Shown here: positions 25,118 through 33,624 of the stretch, one piece after another
How positions within the stretch are numbered: the first letter of the stretch is position 1
Layout of the letters: every line of letters begins with the position of its first letter
DNA from: Venenivibrio stagnispumantis
Lineage (GTDB): Bacteria > Aquificota > Aquificia > Aquificales > Hydrogenothermaceae
DNA length: 42,502 bases
Reading direction: 5' to 3'
Assembly (NCBI RefSeq): GCF_900182795.1
Contig: NZ_FXTX01000014.1
Location: forward strand, 1-42,502
Program-made: the position numbers and the translations under genes
Notes under the pieces: generated by a model
Databases searched by the model: none
What the model was told of the DNA's origin: nothing
Seen by the model: the letters and a program-made list of their open reading frames with translations, nothing else

Positions 25118-25687
25118 TTATCTATTTGGTGAAAATAATCTATCAAGGATTATAGCTGCTGCATTTCTAACTGAAAGATGGTTATAATCACCAGCTCCAA
25201 GTATTGGTTCTAACACATAATCACAACTTTTTACAAGTTCTTCCGGCATTCCCCAACCTGTTCCAAGTAATATTAAAAATGGATTTTCTTTTTTCTCTAT
25301 AATCTCTTTCATATCTTTATAAGAGATAGTATTTTCATATCTTTTTGCAGATGTTGCTATTAAAACCGGATATTTATTGAAATTCTTTTGAATATCTTCT
25401 ATCACTTCTGTTAAAGATGATGATAGTTTTACTATGCTACCTGCTTGGGAGCGTTTTGGATTAAATGATGCTCCAAAACCTTCTGTCCAGTATTTTATCT
25501 GCTCCTTTATTATATATTGTTGTGCTTCAAATGGTTGAACTATATAATAAGCTCCAAGTTCATAAGTTCTTGCCGGTCTTGCTATATCGTGAAAATCAAG
25601 GGTTGTAAAAGAGGTGCATATCCATTTTTTATCTTTATTTACTGCCGGATAATGTAAAACAGATAAAAAAACATGGCTATTTTTCAT
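25118..25687 (-). CDS. SPOUT-type RNA methyltransferase (PF09936-like)
   Basis: A 189-aa protein matching the SAM-dependent RNA methyltransferase family PF09936 (Thermotoga TM1570-like). It begins with VFLSVLHYPAVNKDKKWICT, has LDFHDIARPARTYELGAYYI in the first half and the knotted-site segment PFLILLGTGWGMPEELVKSC near residue 145. GAGDYNHLSVRNAAAIILDRL closes the protein. In some bacteria this domain is fused to TrmD, so a tRNA target is plausible but unproven. It starts 1 nt after cimA and precedes mraY by 17 nt. Confidence 0.82.
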   Translation of the reverse strand: MKNSHVFLSVLHYPAVNKDKKWICTSFTTLDFHDIARPARTYELGAYYIVQPFEAQQYIIKEQIKYWTEGFGASFNPKRSQAGSIVKLSSSLTEVIEDIQKNFNKYPVLIATSAKRYENTISYKDMKEIIEKKENPFLILLGTGWGMPEELVKSCDYVLEPILGAGDYNHLSVRNAAAIILDRLFSPNR

Positions 25688-25688
25688 T

Positions 25689-27263
25689 CTATACTCCGTC
25701 TTTTATCAATTTGTAAATAAGGCTATCAACTACAGCTTGCCATGAAGCTTCTATAATATTATCAGAAACTCCCACTGTTCCCCATTTTTTTTCTTTATCT
25801 CTGCTTTCTATTAAAACCCTTATTTTTGCAGCTGTTCCACCGGTTTCATTTACTATTCTAACTTTATAATCTATAAGCTCTACTTCTGCAAGAGAAGGAT
25901 ATTTATTTATTAATGCTTTCTTTAATGCTCTATCAAGGGCATTTACAGGACCATTTCCCAAGGATGCTGTATGTTCATAATCATTATCAATTTTTATTCT
26001 AACGGTTGCTTCAGAAATTGGAGATTTATCTGTATATCTTCTTGCAATTAAAACTCTGTAAGCATCTAAATCAAAATAATTTTTTATACCTTCTAAATGT
26101 TTTCTTATAAGTATTTCAAGGGAAGCTTCTGCCGCTTCAAAATGGTATCCTTCATTTTCAAGTCTTTTTATCTCCTGAACTATTTTTGCAATTCTTTCAT
26201 CTTTTTCATCTATCTCTATTCCAAGCTCTCTGGCTTTGTATATAATATTGCTTTTTCCGGCCAAATCAGAAACAAGTATTTTTCTTTTATTTCCAACTTC
26301 TTCTGGTAATATATGTTCATAACTTCTTGGTGTTTTTAATACTGCCGAAGCGTGAACTCCACCTTTATGGGCAAATGCACTATCTCCAACATAAGGCATA
26401 TTTTTTGGAACGGGCATATTAACAATATCTGCTACAAAATTAGATACTTCTTTTAATTTTTTAATATTTTCTCTTGTAACTGTTTCATATCCAAGTTTTA
26501 AAGATAAATTAGGTATAATTGAACAAAGATTTGCATTTCCACATCTTTCACCAAATCCGTTTATAGTGCCATGCACCTGAACTGCTCCATTTAAAACTGC
26601 TACTATTGAGTTCCATACTGCTGTGTCTGAATCATTATGGGCGTGAATACCAAGTTTTGATTTTATACCGGCTTCTTTTACAGCTTTAAATATATTTTCT
26701 ACTTCATTTGGTAATGTTCCACCATTTGTATCGCACAGAACAAGGAAATCTGCTCCGGCTTCCTCTGCAACTTTTAAAACTTTTATTGCATACTCCGGAT
26801 TTGCTTTATATCCATCAAAAAAATGCTCTGCATCAAATATAACTTCATCTGTATATTTTTTAAGATATAAGATACTGTCATAAATCATTTCTAAATTTTT
26901 TTCAAGGGTTGTTTTTAAAGCTTCTGTAACATGCAAATCCCAGCTTTTACCGAATATGGTTATAGCCGGTGTTTCGGCTTTGATTAAATCCTGAATTTGA
27001 GGGTCATTTTCTACTTTAAGAGAAGCTCTTCTTGCCATTCCAAATGCTGTTAATTTCGTATTTTTTAAATTTAATTTTTTTGCTTCTTGGAAAAATTCCA
27101 TATCTTTTGGATTAGAGCTTGGCCATCCACCTTCTATATAATGAACTCCAAAATCTGCAAGCTTTTCTGCTATTCTTAATTTATCTTCAACAGAAACGGT
27201 TATACCTTCTGCCTGTGTTCCATCTCTCAATGTTGTATCGTATATTAATACCTTCTTTTCCAT
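25689..27263 (-). CDS. cimA: (R)-citramalate synthase CimA
   Basis: CimA condenses acetyl-CoA and pyruvate to citramalate, the first step of the threonine-independent isoleucine route. The 524-aa protein begins [19 protein letters not shown] (HMGL-like TIM barrel, metal-binding D), contains [15 protein letters not shown] and [16 protein letters not shown], and has a C-terminal LeuA-type dimer/allosteric domain (about residues 400-524). The [18 protein letters not shown] stretch is typical of the citramalate group rather than isopropylmalate synthase. AAGGAG precedes the ATG; hisF is 12 nt upstream. Confidence 0.92.
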   Translation of the reverse strand: MEKKVLIYDTTLRDGTQAEGITVSVEDKLRIAEKLADFGVHYIEGGWPSSNPKDMEFFQEAKKLNLKNTKLTAFGMARRASLKVENDPQIQDLIKAETPAITIFGKSWDLHVTEALKTTLEKNLEMIYDSILYLKKYTDEVIFDAEHFFDGYKANPEYAIKVLKVAEEAGADFLVLCDTNGGTLPNEVENIFKAVKEAGIKSKLGIHAHNDSDTAVWNSIVAVLNGAVQVHGTINGFGERCGNANLCSIIPNLSLKLGYETVTRENIKKLKEVSNFVADIVNMPVPKNMPYVGDSAFAHKGGVHASAVLKTPRSYEHILPEEVGNKRKILVSDLAGKSNIIYKARELGIEIDEKDERIAKIVQEIKRLENEGYHFEAAEASLEILIRKHLEGIKNYFDLDAYRVLIARRYTDKSPISEATVRIKIDNDYEHTASLGNGPVNALDRALKKALINKYPSLAEVELIDYKVRIVNETGGTAAKIRVLIESRDKEKKWGTVGVSDNIIEASWQAVVDSLIYKLIKDGV

Positions 27264-27275
27264 AGTTTATCTCCT

Positions 27276-28034
27276 TTATAATCTAACATTTATTTCTTTT
27301 TCTTTTAGATATAATTTTAAATCAGGTATTTCAAGCTCTCTGAAATGAAATAAAGAAGCTGCAAGACAGGCATCTGCTTTTCCTTCTGTAAATGCCTGAT
27401 AAAAATGCTCTTTATTACCTGCACCACCGGAAGCTATCACAGGAATTTTTACTGCTTCACTTACTGCTTTTGTAAGTTCTATATCATAACCGGATTTTGT
27501 TCCATCTTTATCCATAGATGTAAGCAGTATTTCTCCTGCTCCGAGGGATTCTACTGCTTTTGCCCATTCTACAGCATCTAAATCTGTTTCCGTTCTTCCA
27601 CCATTTATATATACTTTCCATTTATTATCTGCAACTTTTTTTGCATCTATTGCTACTATAATTGTTGATGAGCCAAATCTAAGGGCTGCACTTTCTACCA
27701 AGGAAGGCTGTTTAACAGCAGCAGTATTGATAGATACTTTATCTGCTCCATTTTCAAGTAATTTTCTAATATCTTCTAATGACCTTACACCACCACCGAC
27801 CGTTAAAGGCATAAAAACAGTTTCTGCAGTATGTTTGACAACATCAAGAATAATATCCCTATCTTCTGCAGATGCCGTAATATCAAGGAATACTATTTCA
27901 TCGGCACCTTGCTCTTGATATAAAGATGCTATCTCTACCGGATCTCCTGCATCAATAAGATTTAAAAAATTTACACCTTTTACAACTCTTCCTTTATTAA
28001 CATCTAAACAAGGTATTATTCTTTTTGCTAACAA
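27276..28034 (-). CDS. hisF: Imidazole glycerol phosphate synthase cyclase subunit HisF
   Basis: HisF closes the imidazole ring in histidine synthesis using ammonia delivered by HisH. The 252-aa (beta/alpha)8 barrel has both catalytic aspartates in context: [19 protein letters not shown] (Asp11) and [16 protein letters not shown] (near residue 130). The phosphate-binding LTVGGGVRS and PVIASGGAG loops are also present. The start is TTG, with GAGG 6-7 nt before it. No other his gene is in the window. Confidence 0.96.
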   Translation of the reverse strand: MLAKRIIPCLDVNKGRVVKGVNFLNLIDAGDPVEIASLYQEQGADEIVFLDITASAEDRDIILDVVKHTAETVFMPLTVGGGVRSLEDIRKLLENGADKVSINTAAVKQPSLVESAALRFGSSTIIVAIDAKKVADNKWKVYINGGRTETDLDAVEWAKAVESLGAGEILLTSMDKDGTKSGYDIELTKAVSEAVKIPVIASGGAGNKEHFYQAFTEGKADACLAASLFHFRELEIPDLKLYLKEKEINVRL

Positions 28035-28068
28035 TTACAAACCTCAATAAAGATTTAAGATAAATATT

Positions 28069-28395
28069 TTATGGTAGATTTTCTATCTCTTCAACATTTA
28101 TCTCTTTTAAATTTTCCCTAAAACTATTATCTATTTCTACTCCTTCTTTTGATAATGCAAAGCTTAATTTTTGATAAATTTTTTCACCATGTTTATCTAA
28201 ATCAGTAAGAATTATGCATTTTTTGTAATTTTCTGCTATATAATCAATGATATCATAAAATTTTTGACCTTGGATTACAAAGATATTTTTGATACTATAT
28301 TTATTTAATTTTTCTTTATCTTTTTTACCTTCAACAATAATAATACTTTCTTCAGAAGCCTTTTTTAATCTTTCTTTCCAATCTTCAAAATCCAT
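28069..28395 (-). CDS. Small Toprim-domain protein
   Basis: A 108-aa protein that is essentially one Toprim domain: the glutamate motif SIIIVEGKKDKEKL at residues 17-30 and the DxD motif CIILTDLDKHGEKIYQKL near residue 60. Toprim domains coordinate Mg2+ in primases, topoisomerases and nucleases; small stand-alone versions resemble the N-terminus of RNase M5 or archaeal primase-like proteins. The substrate cannot be assigned. The gene overlaps the upstream receiver-like gene by 1 nt and leads toward hisF. Confidence 0.75.
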   Translation of the reverse strand: MDFEDWKERLKKASEESIIIVEGKKDKEKLNKYSIKNIFVIQGQKFYDIIDYIAENYKKCIILTDLDKHGEKIYQKLSFALSKEGVEIDNSFRENLKEINVEEIENLP

Positions 28396-28880
28396 TAATC
28401 TTTTTTTCCAATTCCTAAAAGTTTCTTTATAAATTCAATAATTCTTGCAATAATTGATTTCGCTGTTTCTTTATCAATTTTTTCTTCAATTAATCTTTCC
28501 TTAACATATTCTTCACCTTTTCTCTCTTTTAATATCTCCGTAATGTAAAAGAATACTTCAAGAGGGTTGAATGGTTTTTCTATAACAGTATCTGCCCCAA
28601 GTCTCGTAAAATATTCCTTTTCTTGGTCTGTTAAAGATGAAGATAATATAATAAAAGGAATATCTTTATTTAGTTGCTTTCTTAAATATACTAAAATCTC
28701 AACAGCTGGTCTATTTCCTATTTTTCTTTCGGATACAACCGCATCAATCTCTTCATTCAGGAGAATATTTTTAGCCTCATCTATATTATGAATATTTATA
28801 ATTTTAGAACCGCTAAGCTGAGCAACCTCATTTAAAACTTCTGCAGTTGCAGAATCTTCATCCAATACCAATATTTTCAT
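28395..28880 (-). CDS. Receiver-like protein with Glu at the phosphorylation site
   Basis: A 161-aa protein with a CheY-like receiver (about residues 1-120) and a helical C-terminal tail ending in a Lys-rich amphipathic helix. The acidic pair (LDED at the start), Ser in FIILSSS and Lys in VIEKPFNPLE are all present. Where receivers carry the phospho-accepting Asp, this protein reads DAVVSERKIGNRPA, placing Glu51 there. Glu often mimics phospho-Asp, so this is probably a constitutively 'on' or unphosphorylatable receiver. No DNA-binding domain or kinase is adjacent. The ATG at 28880 is preferred because GGGG lies 8 nt upstream. Confidence 0.8.
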   Translation of the reverse strand: MKILVLDEDSATAEVLNEVAQLSGSKIINIHNIDEAKNILLNEEIDAVVSERKIGNRPAVEILVYLRKQLNKDIPFIILSSSLTDQEKEYFTRLGADTVIEKPFNPLEVFFYITEILKERKGEEYVKERLIEEKIDKETAKSIIARIIEFIKKLLGIGKKD

Positions 28881-28895
28881 AGCACTCACCCCTAT

Positions 28896-29729
28896 TTATA
28901 CAAATTCTATTTTTGGTAAATTCTCAATTAATCCTTTTTCGTATGCTTCTTTTAAAAATATCTCTATGGCTTTTTTCCCTCTTTCTCCGTAATCTACCGT
29001 TAAATCATTTACATACATTCCTATAAATTTATCTGCCTTTTCTTTATTCATACCTCTTGCAAATTTTAATGCATAATCTACTGCTTCTTCCCTATGAGTT
29101 AATGAATATTTTATACTTTCTTTTAATATTTCGGAAATTTCTTTCATAACTTTTTCACCAAGATCTTTTCTTATAACATTGCCACCAAGCGGTAATGGTA
29201 ATCCATCAGTTTTTTCATACCACCATTTTCCAAGGTCTATAACTTCTTTTAAACCTTCATCTTTATAAGTTAATTGTCCTTCGTGTATAATTAGCCCTGC
29301 ATCTACTTTTCCTTCTTTTACTGCATCTATAATTTTATCAAAAGGCATTACTTCATAATTAAAATCTTTTGTCCCTAAGAATAAAGACAATGCGAGAAAG
29401 GCAGAAGTCAATAAACCGGGAACCGCTATCTTTTTATTTATTAAATCTTCCGGTTTTATATCTTCTTTTGATACAACGATAGGACCATAATTATCCCCCA
29501 TACTTGCACCACTTGATAATAAAGCATATTTATCTGCTACCAATGGAAATGCATGGATTGATATTGCAGAAACTTCATAACGTCCTTTTAATGCTTCTTT
29601 ATTTAATGTTTCTATATCTGAAAGAACATCTATAAATTCATAACCTTTGGTATCTATCTTTTTTGTATTAATAGCATAAAACATAAATGCATCATCAGAA
29701 TCCGGACTATGGGCTATATGTATTTTCAT
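28896..29729 (-). CDS. mqnD: 1,4-dihydroxy-6-naphthoate synthase-like protein MqnD
   Basis: A 277-aa periplasmic-binding-protein-like enzyme of the MqnA/MqnD family of the futalosine menaquinone pathway. It begins IAHSPDSDDAFMFYAI and carries GLIIHEGQLTYKDEGL, the segment with the catalytic His of MqnD; KWWYEKTDGLPLPLGGNVI follows. MqnD opens cyclic dehypoxanthine futalosine to dihydroxynaphthoate. The sister enzyme MqnA is the main alternative. It has its own well-formed promoter and is followed by the receiver-like and Toprim genes. Confidence 0.82.
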   Translation of the reverse strand: MKIHIAHSPDSDDAFMFYAINTKKIDTKGYEFIDVLSDIETLNKEALKGRYEVSAISIHAFPLVADKYALLSSGASMGDNYGPIVVSKEDIKPEDLINKKIAVPGLLTSAFLALSLFLGTKDFNYEVMPFDKIIDAVKEGKVDAGLIIHEGQLTYKDEGLKEVIDLGKWWYEKTDGLPLPLGGNVIRKDLGEKVMKEISEILKESIKYSLTHREEAVDYALKFARGMNKEKADKFIGMYVNDLTVDYGERGKKAIEIFLKEAYEKGLIENLPKIEFV

Positions 29730-29767
29730 CTCTTCTCCTTATAAAAATATATAATTTTTACAGATTT

Positions 29768-29796
29768 ATTATAAATTCTTTTAAGGGTGATTTCAA
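29768..29796 (-). promoter_or_regulatory. Sigma-70-type promoter of mqnD
   Basis: TTGAAA (29791-29796) and TATAAT (29768-29773) on the minus strand are separated by exactly 17 nt, about 38 nt before the mqnD ATG. The -35 box is part of a 7-bp inverted repeat (29791-29808, TTTCAAT and ATTGAAA around 4 nt), which could be an operator or chance. Confidence 0.65.
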
Positions 29797-29812
29797 TAAA
29801 GATTGAAATTAA

Positions 29813-30619
29813 TTAAATTTTCTTTAATAGGTACTCAAAATCGTGAGGTATAGGTGCAGTTATGGATATTTTTTTATCAGTGTATGGATGGGTAAATAAT
29901 AATTTAAATGCGTGAAGCATCTGTCTTTTTATATTTTTAATTAGATTGTTTTCAACTTTTTTTACTCCATAAATTTTATCTCCAACTATTGGATGTCTTA
30001 TTGAGGCAAGATGTTTTCTTATTTGGTGTTTTCTTCCGGTTTCTATATTTATTTCAAAATAAGAAAATCCATTTCCTTTTTTTATTAATTTAACATGGGA
30101 AACTGCTTCTTTTCCATCTATTGGCTCTCTTATTGTTATATTGCTGAATGTTGCCTCATTATGGGATATTGCTAAATAAATTTTAGTAATATCTTTTTTT
30201 TGCCATAACTCTTTAAATCTTTCATAAATTCCAAAATTTTTTGCAAAAAGTAAAATTCCGGAACTTTCTTTATCTAATCTATGGATAGCTTTTATATTTT
30301 TATTATTTTTTTGATTTCTAAGTATATCTTCAATAGAGTTTTTTTCATTTTCAGAAATTATATTAGCCGGTTTATTTACTGCAATTATATAGTTATCTTC
30401 ATATAATATACCTACTTTTACAGGCAAATTTGTTTGAGTTTCTATAATCTCAACAATATCGCCATATTTTAATGTATGTGTAGCTATCCATACTCTTTTA
30501 TTGTTTACAAAAACATTTCTTGAATCTATTATCTCTTTTGCTTTATTTTTTGATATTTTCAATTTTTCTGCAACAAAATCTTTTAATGTTATTTCTTTAT
30601 CTGCTCTTAATTTTTTCAA
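29813..30619 (-). CDS. RluA-family pseudouridine synthase (second copy)
   Basis: A 268-aa pseudouridine synthase with an N-terminal S4-like domain (about residues 12-60) and the catalytic motif IHRLDKESSGILLFAK with Asp in RLD. ETGRKHQIRKHLASIRHPIVGD is the conserved later motif. It is shorter than the RluD-like protein at 4013-4978, and its RNA target (23S rRNA or tRNA) cannot be assigned. The start is TTG, preceded by AAGGAG at 5 nt. The upstream DUF4416 gene ends 1 nt before it. Confidence 0.88.
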   Translation of the reverse strand: MKKLRADKEITLKDFVAEKLKISKNKAKEIIDSRNVFVNNKRVWIATHTLKYGDIVEIIETQTNLPVKVGILYEDNYIIAVNKPANIISENEKNSIEDILRNQKNNKNIKAIHRLDKESSGILLFAKNFGIYERFKELWQKKDITKIYLAISHNEATFSNITIREPIDGKEAVSHVKLIKKGNGFSYFEINIETGRKHQIRKHLASIRHPIVGDKIYGVKKVENNLIKNIKRQMLHAFKLLFTHPYTDKKISITAPIPHDFEYLLKKI

Positions 30620-30620
30620 A

Positions 30621-31127
30621 TTAACTCCTTTTTGATAGATAAATTTTTCTTACTTCATTGAAAAAATCAATATTTTCTTTATAATCAAGATATGTCCATA
30701 ATAGAGGATGAAAACTGCCATGATGATAAAGAAGCTCTATTTCTGCAAATACACCTTCTCCAAGATATATTCGGCTTCCTTTATCTTTTGAGCTTGCAAC
30801 TACTACCTGAAACATATCAAGATATATAGGGTCTATATTTACTGTTCTGTTTGAGTTTATCCTGTATTTATCTTCAAGTTTCATACTATATTTTTTTAGT
30901 TCAATTAATTTATCCTTTTCTATTAGGTTATCAATAGCTACAAATTTTTTATGAAGTCCTTCCCCCATTTCTTTTTCATAATATTTGTAATAATCTTTTA
31001 TGCCTATATATTTTTCAAAAATAATATCTCCCCAATCTCTTTTTATCTCTTCTTCTGCTTTTTTGAGATATTCTTCATCTTTATACATTAATGCGAATAA
31101 TAATAAAGCTTTAATGTTTCTTTTCAC
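30621..31127 (-). CDS. DUF4416 family protein
   Basis: About 168 residues matching the DUF4416 family: DYYKYYEKEMGEGLHKKF, NRTVNIDPIYLDMFQVVVAS, SRIYLGEGVFAEIELLYHHG and PLLWTYLDYK are the conserved blocks. Function unknown. Family members begin with a short basic stretch and a strand such as IKALLLFALMYKDEE, so I place the start at the GTG at 31127. In-frame ATGs at 31148 and 31157 and a TTG at 31166 would run further into the truncated moaC. The overlap with moaC (17 nt with this start) suggests a deletion brought the genes together. Confidence 0.75.
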   Translation of the reverse strand: MKRNIKALLLFALMYKDEEYLKKAEEEIKRDWGDIIFEKYIGIKDYYKYYEKEMGEGLHKKFVAIDNLIEKDKLIELKKYSMKLEDKYRINSNRTVNIDPIYLDMFQVVVASSKDKGSRIYLGEGVFAEIELLYHHGSFHPLLWTYLDYKENIDFFNEVRKIYLSKRS

Positions 31128-31398
31128 CTCTTGCAAAAGATTTAACATATATACCATCTTCTTCAAGTTTTACTTCTACATAAGCTTGGTCTATTAAGAT
31201 AGGATGACAAAATGGAAGTATTTCCGGAGTTTTCTTTGCTCCTAGAATTCCTGCCATTTCAGTAGCAGTGATAACATCTCCTTTTGGAATTTGCTTATTT
31301 TTTATCACATCTATGGTTTCTTTTGAAAGATATATCTTTCCTTCTGCCTGAGCTGTTCTTATTGTTTCAAATTTTAAAGAAACATCTGCCATTTTCAT
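31111..31398 (-). pseudogene. moaC: Truncated MoaC (cyclic pyranopterin monophosphate synthase)
   Basis: MoaC makes cyclic pyranopterin monophosphate in molybdenum-cofactor synthesis. The 95-aa frame matches its N-terminal part: MADVSLKFETIRTAQAEG, PKGDVITATEMAGILGAKKT and LPFCHPILIDQAYVEV. Normal MoaC is about 155-160 aa. This one stops right after IYVKSFARGEKKH, where relatives continue KTGVEMEALTAVS and later carry catalytic Lys and Asp residues near a GGKSG ending. None of that part is found in any frame downstream, where DUF4416 begins. A good start (AGGAG 8 nt before the ATG at 31398) remains. I infer a 3' deletion; activity is unlikely. Confidence 0.75.
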
Positions 31399-31413
31399 CC
31401 TTATCACTCCTTT

Positions 31414-31590
31414 TTATACAATTAATTTAAATTCACCGGTTTCTTTATCATAATTATAAATTTCTCCGGTTTCTATTATATAATACCAACCATAAATTTT
31501 TAATTTTCCTTCTATATATCTATCTCTTATAAAAGGGTAAGTTAATAAATTTTTTATCTGCTCTATTATATTTAATTGTTCTGTAATCAT
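31414..31590 (-). pseudogene. C-terminal part of interrupted beta-carbonic anhydrase
   Basis: Immediately after the TAA that ends the 147-aa carbonic-anhydrase frame, the same reading frame continues with ATG for another 58 residues: MITEQLNIIEQIKNLLTYPF, then a GWYYIIETGEIYNYD segment. This is the expected C-terminal region of a bacterial beta-carbonic anhydrase (LTYPF and the GWYYxIETGE hairpin are characteristic). No ribosome-binding site precedes the ATG, so independent translation would need reinitiation at TAAATG. Together the two parts make a normal 205-residue enzyme. Confidence 0.75.
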
Positions 31591-32034
31591 TTATAATTTA
31601 TATGGATTATCTTTACAAATTTGCAAAGCTTTTTCTTTTGCCGGATTTATCAATTCTATCCATTTTTTTACATGAGGAATATTTTTAAGCTCTTCCTCTG
31701 TTTTATAAACAGAAGCACAACCTCCACAATTTGAATGTCCACATATTACAATATTTTCAACATTTAACACTAAAACTGCATACTCTATTGCAGATGTAGT
31801 TGCAACATAATCATTTGTATCTCTATATGGAGGAACCAAGTTAGCAATATTTCTTACGGTAAATAATTCACCGGGTAATGTTTTTGTTATAAGATTTGGT
31901 ATAATACGGGAATCAGCACATCCTATAAATAAAGTATGTGGATTTTGTTTATCTTTTAACTTTTGAAAAATCTCTTTATGTGTTTCATAATCTTCATTTT
32001 TAAATCTATAAATTCCTTCAAATATTTTATCCAT
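31591..32034 (-). CDS. Beta-carbonic anhydrase, N-terminal part, ended by an in-frame stop
   Basis: A 147-aa frame with all zinc-site residues of a beta-carbonic anhydrase: Cys39-Ala-Asp41-Ser-Arg43 (LFIGCADSR), His100 and Cys103 (VICGHSNCGGC). It interconverts CO2 and bicarbonate, useful to an autotroph. The frame ends KDNPYKL-TAA, but the same frame continues after the stop with the missing C-terminal 58 residues, which contribute to the dimer core. A single nonsense change therefore splits the gene. The product may be inactive unless the stop is suppressed or both halves assemble. It begins 1 nt after hpt. Confidence 0.8.
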   Translation of the reverse strand: MDKIFEGIYRFKNEDYETHKEIFQKLKDKQNPHTLFIGCADSRIIPNLITKTLPGELFTVRNIANLVPPYRDTNDYVATTSAIEYAVLVLNVENIVICGHSNCGGCASVYKTEEELKNIPHVKKWIELINPAKEKALQICKDNPYKL

Positions 32035-32562
32035 CTACACCACCATATATATATCTTTTAATGTTCTTCCTTCTTCTGCCCAATCTAATCCATATCCTAC
32101 AACAAATTTATCCGGTATAACAAAACCGGTATAATCAGCCTCATAATCTACTTCTCTTCTTTCTTTTTTATCAAGCAATACTGCCGTTTTTAATTTCCTT
32201 GGATTTCTAAGTGATAATGCTTCTACCAAAGCTTTAAGTGTTCTTCCCGTATCTATAATATCATCTATTAAAAGCACATTTCTATCTTTTATATCTTCTG
32301 ACATCTCTTTTATAAATATCACTTCTCCAAAACTTTCCATTTCTGTTTTATAAGAAGAAACTTGCATAAAATCTATATAAACTTTACCTTTTAGCTCCCT
32401 TACCAAATCCGAAAAAAAGATAAAAGCTCCTTTTAAAATACAAACTGCTAAAATCTCTTCTCCTTCAAAATCCTGATTAATTTTTTCTGCTATCTCTTTA
32501 ACTTTTTCTTTTATCTGAGCTTCCGGAATCAATAACTCTAAATTTCTGCCTCTTATCTGCAT
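32035..32562 (-). CDS. hpt: Hypoxanthine phosphoribosyltransferase
   Basis: A 175-aa purine-salvage phosphoribosyltransferase that converts hypoxanthine or guanine plus PRPP to IMP or GMP. The PRPP motif NVLLIDDIIDTGRTLKAL is intact; VCILKGAFIFFSDLVREL and FVVGYGLDWAEEGRTL, which contacts the base and magnesium, are typical of bacterial Hpt. The ATG is preceded by AGGAG about 6 nt away. It is the first gene of a run with the carbonic anhydrase and moaC remnants. Confidence 0.94.
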   Translation of the reverse strand: MQIRGRNLELLIPEAQIKEKVKEIAEKINQDFEGEEILAVCILKGAFIFFSDLVRELKGKVYIDFMQVSSYKTEMESFGEVIFIKEMSEDIKDRNVLLIDDIIDTGRTLKALVEALSLRNPRKLKTAVLLDKKERREVDYEADYTGFVIPDKFVVGYGLDWAEEGRTLKDIYMVV

Positions 32563-32591
32563 CTTATAACTCCTATGTAATTAAATTTAAA

Positions 32592-32924
32592 TTAGAAACA
32601 TATTTTTTCCAACTCTTTTTTTAGGAAAGGTATATCCTCATTAACTGTCAACCAGATAATTTCGTAATCTACTCCAAAATAGTCATGTATTAATTTATCT
32701 CTCATTCCTGCTATCTCTTTCCATGGAATATTTTTATTTTTCTCTTTTATTTCTTCCGGTAGCTTTTTAACTGCTTCTCCAATAATTTCTAAACTTCGTA
32801 TAAAAGCTCTTCTTAAATCTTCATTTTTCTCAAATTCTGAAAAACTTAAATTTTTGCTTCTATTTATTAGATAAGTGCACTCTTCCAATATATCGTTTAT
32901 ATAATCTTGATAGTATTTTTTCAT
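32592..32924 (-). CDS. hepT: HepT-like HEPN toxin/ribonuclease
   Basis: A 110-aa HEPN-domain protein (DUF86). The catalytic motif R-x4-H is seen in GMRDKLIHDYFGVDYEIIW, with the aromatic residues after it typical of HepT. HepT cleaves or otherwise inactivates RNA and is silenced by the partner nucleotidyltransferase MntA, which adds AMP to it. Its ATG overlaps the mntA stop by 4 nt, the standard arrangement. Confidence 0.88.
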   Translation of the reverse strand: MKKYYQDYINDILEECTYLINRSKNLSFSEFEKNEDLRRAFIRSLEIIGEAVKKLPEEIKEKNKNIPWKEIAGMRDKLIHDYFGVDYEIIWLTVNEDIPFLKKELEKICF

Positions 32925-33214
32925 AATGAAATTGCCTCTTTTAGAACTTGTTTTTTTATATAAGGTTTTAGTGATTTTTTCATTACTAAATCAACTTTTA
33001 TTCCCAGCAGGTCTGATAGGTATTTTTCAAGTTTTATAAATTGAATTAAAGTAATTGGCTCTTTTAACTCAATTAATATATCTATATCGCTTTCTTTTGT
33101 CTGTGTCCCTCTGACATAAGAACCAAATATAGCCATACTTTTTATATGATATTTTTCTTCCAATTCTTTTTTATGCTCTTCTATGATTTTCTTTATTTTT
33201 TCTAAATTTTGCAT
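32921..33214 (-). CDS. mntA: MntA-like minimal nucleotidyltransferase antitoxin
   Basis: A 97-aa minimal nucleotidyltransferase with the pol-beta-type site AIFGSYVRGTQTKESDIDI (GSxxRG and the SDxDxxV aspartates) followed by the third acidic position in KVDLVMKKSL. In HepT/MntA pairs it is the antitoxin, AMPylating the HEPN protein. It precedes hepT in the operon and overlaps the end of a GNAT acetyltransferase gene by 13 nt, so the module is embedded in a longer transcript. Confidence 0.88.
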   Translation of the reverse strand: MQNLEKIKKIIEEHKKELEEKYHIKSMAIFGSYVRGTQTKESDIDILIELKEPITLIQFIKLEKYLSDLLGIKVDLVMKKSLKPYIKKQVLKEAISL

Positions 33215-33621
33215 ATAATCTCCTTTTTCATCAATAGAGCATTTATATTATTCTCATAATAATCCTTTCTTATATTATAAACCTCAAATCCAAATTTTTT
33301 ATATAAATTTATGGCTTTTTGATTATTTTCTGCTACCTCTAAGTATATATATTTTACATTATTGCTTTTACAAAAGTTGATGATGTAATTCATAATCTCT
33401 TTTCCTATCCCTTTTTGCTGATATTCCGGTTTAACTGATATAATAAGAATCTCTGCTGTATCAAATATTATATTTAGCTCAAATACGGCTACTATTTTAT
33501 CTTTTATTTTCAATATTTTTTTGATTGCATTTTTGGAAAATTGATAATCTCTATTTAATGCTTCTTTTATTATCTGTTTTACCGGCTCTATATCTTTTTC
33601 TGTCAAATCTTCAATTATCAT
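33202..33621 (-). CDS. GNAT-family N-acetyltransferase (RimI-like)
   Basis: A 139-aa GNAT protein: the acetyl-CoA-binding loop is VKPEYQQKGIGKEIMNYII (Q-x2-G-x-G), followed by YIYLEVAENNQKAINLYKKFGFEVYNIRKDYYE. This is close to RimI, the acetylase of ribosomal protein S18 Ala1; other N-terminal acetylases look similar, so the substrate is not certain. It is flanked by the thioredoxin-like remnant (3 nt upstream) and mntA (overlapping). Confidence 0.85.
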   Translation of the reverse strand: MIIEDLTEKDIEPVKQIIKEALNRDYQFSKNAIKKILKIKDKIVAVFELNIIFDTAEILIISVKPEYQQKGIGKEIMNYIINFCKSNNVKYIYLEVAENNQKAINLYKKFGFEVYNIRKDYYENNINALLMKKEIICKI

Positions 33622-33624
33622 CTA

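Noticed and set aside
29791-29808. 7-bp inverted repeat after the rluA-type gene as a terminator
   Set aside because: On the minus strand it is followed by TCACCC rather than a U-run. It overlaps the mqnD -35 box, so an operator or chance is likelier.
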